NCBI GenBank assembly: GCA_021108055.1
Contig: JAIORR010000128.1
Location: 1-5,974, forward strand
DNA: 5,974 nucleotides
Direction of reading: 5' to 3'
DNA from: Candidatus Cloacimonadota bacterium
Lineage (GTDB): Bacteria > Cloacimonadota > Cloacimonadia > Cloacimonadales > TCS61
How positions within the stretch are numbered: position 1 is the stretch's first letter; each line of letters begins with the position of its first letter. The position numbers and the translations under genes were made by a program. Under the pieces are notes generated by a model. That model searched no databases, was not told where the DNA came from, and was given only the letters and a program-made list of their open reading frames with translations. This document shows positions 1 to 4,655 of this stretch, in pieces.

Positions 1-2186
1 GATAAACTGTTTGCAGGAAAAGTTATTAATTCATCATCCGAGCCAACATCCGGGATCATATAAATATCGAAGACAACATTGTCATAGTTAATAATAATTT
101 CATCTTCATGATAAACCAGGTAACCCTCTTTCCAGCAATCCAGAGAATAAGTTCCATTGGGCAGATCGAAGTAATAATGACCTGTACCATCGGAATAAGT
201 CGAGTTCCAATACCCTCCGGGAATTCCCACGCTGATATTTGCATTTACAATCGGATTTGTAGTTCCATCTTCATAAACAAATCCCGAAAGAGAACCATCA
301 AAAATAACCGGTTCCATTTCGAAATCCTGCTGAACTACGTTGTAATTAATAACAATATCTTCTATGTGAACACCATAATAATTTGCATGCCATGCATCCA
401 GTATATAATTTCCATTAGGAAGATCAAAATGGTAATAGCCATCCTGGTTGGTGACGGCATAACCACAATAAGGAGCACAAAATGCCGAGATTTGTACACC
501 CTCGATGGGATTTGTTGTTCCAGTCTCATATACATTGCCCCAGAGTTCACCATCGAACGAGATCGGATCGAGATAGAAATCCTGAGTGACCATTGCATTA
601 TTGATAACAATATTTTCTACTGTTTGCTGGTAATACATATTGCCCTGAGCAAAAACATCATAAGTTCCATTAGGAAGTGGCAATTGATAATATCCTTCAT
701 CATTTACACCGGTACTATACTGGTGTAAACCATCAAAAGCACTGACCCAGCAATCTTCTGCAGGCAGCTGAGTTACGGAATCATATATATGTCCTTCCAC
801 TCCTCCTTGAACAGCATATACATGAAAATCGATACCCGTGGAACCGGACATAATATTATTGTAGGATTCAATAACATATAGACCAGGGATATCCCAGATA
901 TCCGCATTAACATCATAGCCACCCAGTGCATTTGCTTCGCTGGCAACATGAAGGATATAATTACCATTTGTTCCGCTATCAATTTCTGTCATTCCAAGTT
1001 CATTCCAGCAATCGATTTCAAGTCCGGCTGTAGGAACATCATCCAGATAAACCGTACCTTCTATTGTTGAATCAGTTTCATATACCAGAAAATCTACAGT
1101 TTCCGTACAACCATCTTCTACATATATTTCAACATCGTCCACACATAAATAATCAGGGATCATACTATCCCAACCGGGTTCGACTTCCCACCAGCCCTCG
1201 ATCACAGAAAGATTGTAATATCCCGAGCTGTTGGTTTCTGTCCAAATTCCTCCCGGCATGCCGGCTTCTGCATAAACTATAACACCCACCACCGGTGCAC
1301 CGTTCTCGTCCAGAACGGTTCCTTGGATAGTAGAATTTCCCTGAATGAAATCAAAATCATAACCGGTAAGATGAGCATTTATTAAAATATTTTCATACAT
1401 TGTGTTTGAAAGCATTCCTCCCAGAACACCAATCGGGTCGAAAGCCATAACCATATATTCTTCTGCTGTAGGTACAAAACTCTGATAATTTCCGGAAGCA
1501 TCCGTAGCTGTCATCCACATATCCCATTGACTCGATATAGCCGCAACAATAACATTTGGAACTGCCGGAGTAACCGATCCGGAAACGGAATAATCGGATG
1601 TGATCGGATCGATCCAGAGATATGCGGCATCGATGCCTCCTGTATCTTCTGCCACAAAGAACAACCCGGCGTTGGAACATTGGTTTGGTCCTTCCTCATC
1701 ACCATAAAATGTCATCTGGTAAATACCCACTGCAGGATCTTCATCATAAAGATCATTATCCACTATTTCATCTTCCGAATCGGGAATAGGCATATCTATA
1801 GTATTCTCCCATATTTCATTACCGTTCATATCCGCCCAAATGCTTATATTTGCTTCCGAGCAGCCGTCAGAAAAATAGATGGTTAAAATAAAATCATCAC
1901 GCTGAACGATAGTTGCCTGATCTGCACCATCGATCTTTACATCTATTGGATCTCTGTTGCCGGGTTCAATTGAAAATGATCTTACGGTTGTTTTTTTCTG
2001 TTTATTCTCATGATTAAATCGGAAAGGATTGTGAATCTTATTATGCTCTGAATTATGATGATTATACCTCATTGACTGGAGTGCAGCATTTTTCCTGATA
2101 ATTTTCAAATTATCACTTTCCTGAAGTGTAAGTAATTGCGCCGAAATCAAACTGACAAATACAAAAACAATAATAAATTTTTTCAT
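1..2186 (-). CDS. Large secreted protein with six carboxypeptidase-regulatory-like repeats (3' end off window)
   Basis: An unbroken frame runs from ATG at 2186 to the left edge (728 codons, no stop). A strong Shine-Dalgarno sequence lies six bases upstream. Residues 1-16 form a signal peptide (KK, then FIIVFVFVSLISA), with likely cleavage after Ala16. Residues 17-68 are a basic, Asn/His-rich linker. Residues 69-194 form an Asp-rich domain with a DMNGNEIWE segment (119-127) and DLYDEDP (145-151), possibly calcium binding. Six beta-sandwich modules follow at about 195-283, 284-372, 373-460, 461-542, 543-627 and 628-713. They carry G-x-V-Y/D starts, DGYYxFDLPNGxY cores and DFxLxP ends, typical of the CarboxypepD_reg/Cna-B fold. 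The protein is very acidic and rich in Tyr and Trp. It probably acts at the cell surface or is released, as an adhesin or structural protein; no catalytic domain is visible. The tail (DDELITFPANSL) resembles the linker that often precedes a C-terminal sorting domain, but that part is not in the window. The secreted repeat protein call is firm; its role is unknown. Confidence 0.88.
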   Translation of the reverse strand, partial: MKKFIIVFVFVSLISAQLLTLQESDNLKIIRKNAALQSMRYNHHNSEHNKIHNPFRFNHENKQKKTTVRSFSIEPGNRDPIDVKIDGADQATIVQRDDFILTIYFSDGCSEANISIWADMNGNEIWENTIDMPIPDSEDEIVDNDLYDEDPAVGIYQMTFYGDEEGPNQCSNAGLFFVAEDTGGIDAAYLWIDPITSDYSVSGSVTPAVPNVIVAAISSQWDMWMTATDASGNYQSFVPTAEEYMVMAFDPIGVLGGMLSNTMYENILINAHLTGYDFDFIQGNSTIQGTVLDENGAPVVGVIVYAEAGMPGGIWTETNSSGYYNLSVIEGWWEVEPGWDSMIPDYLCVDDVEIYVEDGCTETVDFLVYETDSTIEGTVYLDDVPTAGLEIDCWNELGMTEIDSGTNGNYILHVASEANALGGYDVNADIWDIPGLYVIESYNNIMSGSTGIDFHVYAVQGGVEGHIYDSVTQLPAEDCWVSAFDGLHQYSTGVNDEGYYQLPLPNGTYDVFAQGNMYYQQTVENIVINNAMVTQDFYLDPISFDGELWGNVYETGTTNPIEGVQISAFCAPYCGYAVTNQDGYYHFDLPNGNYILDAWHANYYGVHIEDIVINYNVVQQDFEMEPVIFDGSLSGFVYEDGTTNPIVNANISVGIPGGYWNSTYSDGTGHYYFDLPNGTYSLDCWKEGYLVYHEDEIIINYDNVVFDIYMIPDVGSDDELITFPANSL
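51..806 (-). repeat. Three tandem ~255-base repeats encoding beta-sandwich modules 4-6
   Basis: Within the secreted protein gene, the word ttccatt (encoding the start of the PNG turn) recurs at 152, 410 and 665, giving periods of 258 and 255 bases, or 86 and 85 codons. Flanking sequence is also similar at DNA level, for example the bases encoding YYxFDLPNG and the INxxVxxxDF segment. All spacings are multiples of three, so the copies arose as in-frame duplications. The three modules located upstream in the gene (807-1604) are related at protein level but more diverged. Confidence 0.8.
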
Positions 2187-2192
2187 CTTTCT

Positions 2193-2199
2193 CCTCCTT
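2193..2199 (-). promoter_or_regulatory. Ribosome binding site for the secreted repeat protein
   Basis: On the minus strand TAAGGAGGAG (2191-2200) contains AAGGAGG, almost the full anti-Shine-Dalgarno complement, six bases before the ATG at 2186. It fixes the start and implies efficient translation of an abundant exported protein. Confidence 0.85.
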
Positions 2200-2233
2200 A
2201 GAGATTTATTTTTAATTGACCTTTAACAAATAC

Positions 2234-2262
2234 ATTAATTGAATATGAAATTTCTTTGTCAA
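2234..2262 (-). promoter_or_regulatory. Candidate sigma-70-type promoter for the secreted repeat protein
   Basis: A perfect TTGACA -35 box reads on the minus strand at 2262-2257. A 17-base spacer leads to ATTAAT (2239-2234), matching four of six bases of TATAAT; TAATGT with a 19-base spacer is an alternative. The placement, about 50 bases before the gene's ATG, is sensible. The -35 box is convincing and the -10 is not unique, so the exact start of transcription is uncertain. Confidence 0.4.
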
Positions 2263-2335
2263 GAGAGAAAACATAAAAAAATGCCATTGTATAATATATA
2301 AATTACCAAAATGTTAGTTGATCAGTAAAAAGAAT

Positions 2336-2362
2336 TTGACGGTTTTCATCAAAAACTAATCT
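2336..2362 (+). promoter_or_regulatory. Weak candidate promoter for the four-gene plus-strand cluster
   Basis: TTGACG at 2336-2341 is a good -35 match, followed after only 15 bases by TAATCT (2357-2362). A perfect TATAAT also occurs at 2290-2295 but has no good -35 partner at normal distance, and TATAGT occurs at 2369-2374. The rest of the 210-base divergent gap is AT-rich with no further recognisable sites. A promoter for the cluster must lie here if the genes form an operon, but which element is used cannot be decided by eye. Confidence 0.25.
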
Positions 2363-2396
2363 TAGAAGTATAGTTTTATTGAAAAAGGAATTTTAA

Positions 2397-3647
2397 ATGA
2401 GAATAGCAATTATCGGGTTTGGTGCAGCAGCAATCGGGTTTATAGAATGTCTGAAAGATTCCAAACATGAAATTCACATTTTTGAAAAGAGCAAAGATGT
2501 TTATTCTTCCAGTATATCCGGCATTCGAGCAGATGGAAAACTTTTTGTTTCCAAAGAAATGGGCGGGAATCTGGATGTGGATATTCAGCTTCAGAAAGAC
2601 CTTGTAGATTACTACATAGAACGTACGGAGAATCGGAAATACGAAAGCGGGACATCTTTTGCCAATAAGGATATTTTCAAGAAGTTCTTCGCAAAAGGTT
2701 TTCAACCGATACATTCTGATTTTTATCATATTGGAACAGACCAGTTGAAACAGGTTCTGTATAACATCTATGAAGATTTTAATTCTCACGGGAATATTCA
2801 TTTTCACTTTAATGAAACGATCACCGATATGGAACCGATCGCAAACACCGTGATCTTGAGCAATCGGGAATCCTTCGATACTGTTGTTGTGGCGGTTGGC
2901 AGAAGCGGTCAGAAACTTATTAAAACCATCATCGGTAAATTTCCTGAACTTATATCAGATAATTCAAAAGTAGATCTGGGTGTTCGCATGGAACTTCCCG
3001 ATCTTATTGTGGAAGAACTGAATCGTGAAATGTATGAATTCAAGCTGAAGTACAAAAGCAAAACAGGTTATATGGTACGAACATTCTGCAATAATCCCGG
3101 TGGTTATGTAGTTACCGAAAATTATGATGATTTTGTTACCGTGAACGGACATTCCAAATTAAAGGAAAAAAGTAAAAATACTAACTTTGCCATTCTTACC
3201 ACAGTCCAGCTTACCCATCCTTTTAACGATCCGATCGGGTTCGGCTCGCACATTGCCAAACTTACTAACCTGCTGGCAGGAAAGAATAAAGTGATCCTGC
3301 AGACTTACAACAACTTTAAAAGTTCCAAGAGAACCAAACATCTTTACCGGGTCTTTCCTACTCTGGAAAAAGATAGTTACATTCTGGGAGATATCAATCT
3401 TGCTTACCCGCGACGAATTGCAGAAAGCATCATCGATTTTATTGAGAACCTGAATGAAGTTGTGCCCGGCGTGGCGAACGATGATAACCTGATCTATGCA
3501 CCGGAGATCAAGTTCTATTCGAACCGGCTGCATAACGATCATTTTTACAATCTGAAATTCATCGGCGATTGCTCCGGAGCTACGCGATCTATCATTTATG
3601 CTACTGCTCATGGCTGGATGATGGCAGAAAAAATATTGAAAGGTTAA
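2397..3647 (+). CDS. FAD-dependent dehydrogenase, COG2509 type
   Basis: This 416-residue protein begins with a Rossmann dinucleotide-binding fold: IAIIGFGAAAIG (3-14), a GxGxxxxG loop, then FEK at 29-31 with Glu30 at the end of strand 2, where FAD ribose is held. A second nucleotide-fold strand, VVVAVGRSG, lies at 163-171. Family marks of the uncharacterised FAD-dependent dehydrogenases follow: VDLGVRME (192-199), FCNNPGGYVV (230-239), VNGHS (249-253), APEIKFYSNR near 370 and the C-terminal FAD-closing IGDCSGATRSI (389 onward). It is probably a cytosolic flavoenzyme; substrate and redox partner are unknown for the family. The usual FCxCPGG motif has Asn in place of the second Cys here. The protein lacks the N-terminal extension seen in many relatives. 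AAGGA (2385-2389) lies seven bases before the ATG. It is the first gene of the co-directional cluster, 40 bases ahead of the amidotransferase. Family assignment is confident; the reaction is not known. Confidence 0.88.
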   Translation: MRIAIIGFGAAAIGFIECLKDSKHEIHIFEKSKDVYSSSISGIRADGKLFVSKEMGGNLDVDIQLQKDLVDYYIERTENRKYESGTSFANKDIFKKFFAKGFQPIHSDFYHIGTDQLKQVLYNIYEDFNSHGNIHFHFNETITDMEPIANTVILSNRESFDTVVVAVGRSGQKLIKTIIGKFPELISDNSKVDLGVRMELPDLIVEELNREMYEFKLKYKSKTGYMVRTFCNNPGGYVVTENYDDFVTVNGHSKLKEKSKNTNFAILTTVQLTHPFNDPIGFGSHIAKLTNLLAGKNKVILQTYNNFKSSKRTKHLYRVFPTLEKDSYILGDINLAYPRRIAESIIDFIENLNEVVPGVANDDNLIYAPEIKFYSNRLHNDHFYNLKFIGDCSGATRSIIYATAHGWMMAEKILKG

Positions 3648-3677
3648 CATTTTTTATTCTCGCTAATTAGTAAAAAT

Positions 3678-3681
3678 GGAG
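3678..3681 (+). promoter_or_regulatory. Ribosome binding site that supports a TTG start
   Basis: GGAG lies six bases before TTG at 3688. The only nearby upstream in-frame ATG (3676) is followed at once by GAG and TAA, so it cannot start the gene. The first internal Met is residue 39, beyond conserved sequence. TTG is therefore the start. Confidence 0.75.
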
Positions 3682-3687
3682 TAAAAT

Positions 3688-4260
3688 TTGAAAGCATTGA
3701 TAATCGATAATCATTCAAAATTTATTCAAAGGATCGGAGAGATATTAGATCATTTAAAGATCGATCATTCCTCTGTAGATTTTGCAGATTTCCAACTGAA
3801 TATGAGTGATTCATTTGACTGTTTCATTCTTTCCGGCGGAAGTTTAAGCATAGGAGGTACTCCTGCTTTCAAGGAGGAGAAGGAACTTATAAAGCAAGCT
3901 CCCAAACCTGTTTTTGGAATGTGTTTCGGTTTTCAATTAATATCATTTGTTTATGGTGAGATCACAGAAAAACTTCAAAGTAAAATATCGGGTGTTAATG
4001 AAATCGATGTTTTCGGATTCGATAAATTGGGCATTAATTATAATAAAAAGAAATTGAAGGTGTTCGAATCACATCTGTGGGCGATCAAAAAACCTCCGAA
4101 AGATTTTGATGTTTACGGAACTTCACAGTATGGGATAGAAATAATAAAACATAGTACGAAACCTATCTTTGCCACTCAGTTCCATCCGGAAGTTCGGGAA
4201 GGCAATAATGGTTCGATCATCCTGCAATATTTCCTGCAAAAAATGGTGATGCAAAAATAA
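3688..4260 (+). CDS. Standalone class I glutamine amidotransferase, GMP synthase subunit A-like
   Basis: The 190-residue protein is a single GATase-1 domain, about the size of the separate glutaminase subunit of archaeal-type GMP synthase. The full triad is visible: nucleophile Cys79 in GMCFGFQL (77-84), with His166 and Glu168 in QFHPEV (164-169). LSGG (48-51) supplies the oxyanion turn. ESHLW (127-131) sits where GMP synthase glutaminases have their SHxD/W segment, and KPIFATQFHPE matches KPIYGVQFHPE of that group. The domain should hydrolyse glutamine and pass ammonia to a synthase partner in the cytosol. No ATP-pyrophosphatase or other synthase domain lies beside it in the window, so the acceptor is unknown. 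Phe replaces the usual His in the GHQ part of the nucleophile elbow, which is tolerated in several families. It begins at TTG and sits 40 bases after the FAD enzyme gene. Amidotransferase is secure; the GMP synthase link is a resemblance only. Confidence 0.85.
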   Translation: MKALIIDNHSKFIQRIGEILDHLKIDHSSVDFADFQLNMSDSFDCFILSGGSLSIGGTPAFKEEKELIKQAPKPVFGMCFGFQLISFVYGEITEKLQSKISGVNEIDVFGFDKLGINYNKKKLKVFESHLWAIKKPPKDFDVYGTSQYGIEIIKHSTKPIFATQFHPEVREGNNGSIILQYFLQKMVMQK

Positions 4261-4271
4261 ATTTTTTTACT

Positions 4272-4297
4272 GCATCCGAAGTGAAAACTTCGGAAGC
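4272..4297 (+). repeat. Inverted repeat forming a GAAA-capped hairpin
   Basis: TCCGAAGT (4275-4282) and ACTTCGGA (4287-4294) are perfect complements around a GAAA tetraloop of the stable GNRA class. After one A-A mismatch (4274/4295) two more G-C pairs (4272-4273 with 4296-4297) extend the stem. The T-run (4262-4268) precedes the hairpin and no T-run follows it on either strand, so it is not a standard intrinsic terminator. It ends five bases before the ribosome binding site of the lipoprotein gene, where it could shape translation or mRNA decay, or it may be a dispersed repeat. Confidence 0.75.
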
Positions 4298-4301
4298 GAA
4301 T

Positions 4302-4307
4302 AAGGAG
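4302..4307 (+). promoter_or_regulatory. Ribosome binding site fixing the lipoprotein start
   Basis: AAGGAG lies six bases before ATG at 4314. The longer in-frame GTG start at 4281 falls inside the hairpin, has no such site and would bury the signal peptide, so 4314 is preferred. Confidence 0.85.
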
Positions 4308-4313
4308 TGTAAT

Positions 4314-4634
4314 ATGAAAAAGATTTGTTTGTTTCTTTTATTCTTTATACTCATTTCCTGTGTTATGAACATCGGGGATGTTAACCAGAGAAAGGGAAAA
4401 CTTATCAGCGGCTGTAAGAAACTCCTGAAAAAACCAAAAGAAGAAGTTCTTCCTGCCATGTTGGAACTGGATATGGGAGAACCTTTTAAAATCGAAGCAA
4501 CCAGCGATTCCACTGAAACTTACTTCTTTTATAAACGTTATGTAAAAAAACGTAAAAACCGTTATTACGACGAAGTTATTCTGGATTTTAAAAAAGATAT
4601 CGTGATGAAATACAAGGTAGAGGTGGTTCGCTGA
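4314..4634 (+). CDS. Small lipoprotein, possibly BamE/SmpA-like
   Basis: The 106-residue product starts MKKICLFLLFFILISC, a type II signal peptide with lipobox LISC. Cys16 would be lipidated after cleavage, and Val17 at +2 gives no inner-membrane retention signal as judged by the enterobacterial rule. The mature part is basic. KPKEEVLPAMLELDMGEPFKI (41-60) recalls the helix and glycine-proline turn of BamE/SmpA/OmlA-type lipoproteins (GMTxEEVxxxLGxP). It is followed by a Tyr-rich strand (YFFYKRY, 70-76) and a final strand pair around DEVILDFKKDIV (86-97), also in the order expected for that fold. The similarity is a pattern noticed by eye and is weak. It lies 53 bases after the amidotransferase and 21 before the kinase, so it is probably co-transcribed. 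A periplasmic-side lipoprotein is well supported; any role in outer-membrane assembly is speculation. Confidence 0.8.
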   Translation: MKKICLFLLFFILISCVMNIGDVNQRKGKLISGCKKLLKKPKEEVLPAMLELDMGEPFKIEATSDSTETYFFYKRYVKKRKNRYYDEVILDFKKDIVMKYKVEVVR

Positions 4635-4655
4635 AAACTTTTTTGTGAGGAAAGA

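Noticed and set aside
108..728. A 206-codon open frame on the plus strand opposite the repeat region
   Set aside because: It is antisense to the secreted repeat protein, has no good ribosome binding site, and its product is a low-complexity Ile-rich string that repeats with the modules on the other strand. It is a shadow of the biased codon use there.
1393..1680. A 95-codon minus-strand frame inside the secreted protein gene
   Set aside because: It is out of frame with the continuous 728-codon frame, which shows coherent module structure throughout; no frameshift is needed.
2342..2356. GTTTT-CATCA-AAAAC inverted repeat in the divergent gap, considered as a terminator or operator
   Set aside because: The stem is only five AT-rich pairs with no T-run after it in either direction.
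2376..2807. A 143-codon minus-strand frame opposite the start of the FAD enzyme gene
   Set aside because: The opposite strand encodes the conserved Rossmann fold; the antisense product has no recognisable domain and no ribosome binding site.
3159..3650. A 163-codon minus-strand frame opposite the end of the FAD enzyme gene
   Set aside because: It is antisense to the strongly conserved C-terminal FAD-binding part and shows no domain.
3662..3669. CTAATTAG palindrome between the FAD enzyme and amidotransferase genes
   Set aside because: An eight-base AT-rich palindrome is expected by chance here and has no loop or partner site.
4281..4313. A GTG start giving the lipoprotein 11 extra N-terminal residues
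   Set aside because: The extension begins inside the hairpin, lacks a Shine-Dalgarno sequence and would put charged residues before the type II signal peptide. The ATG at 4314 has AAGGAG at ideal distance.
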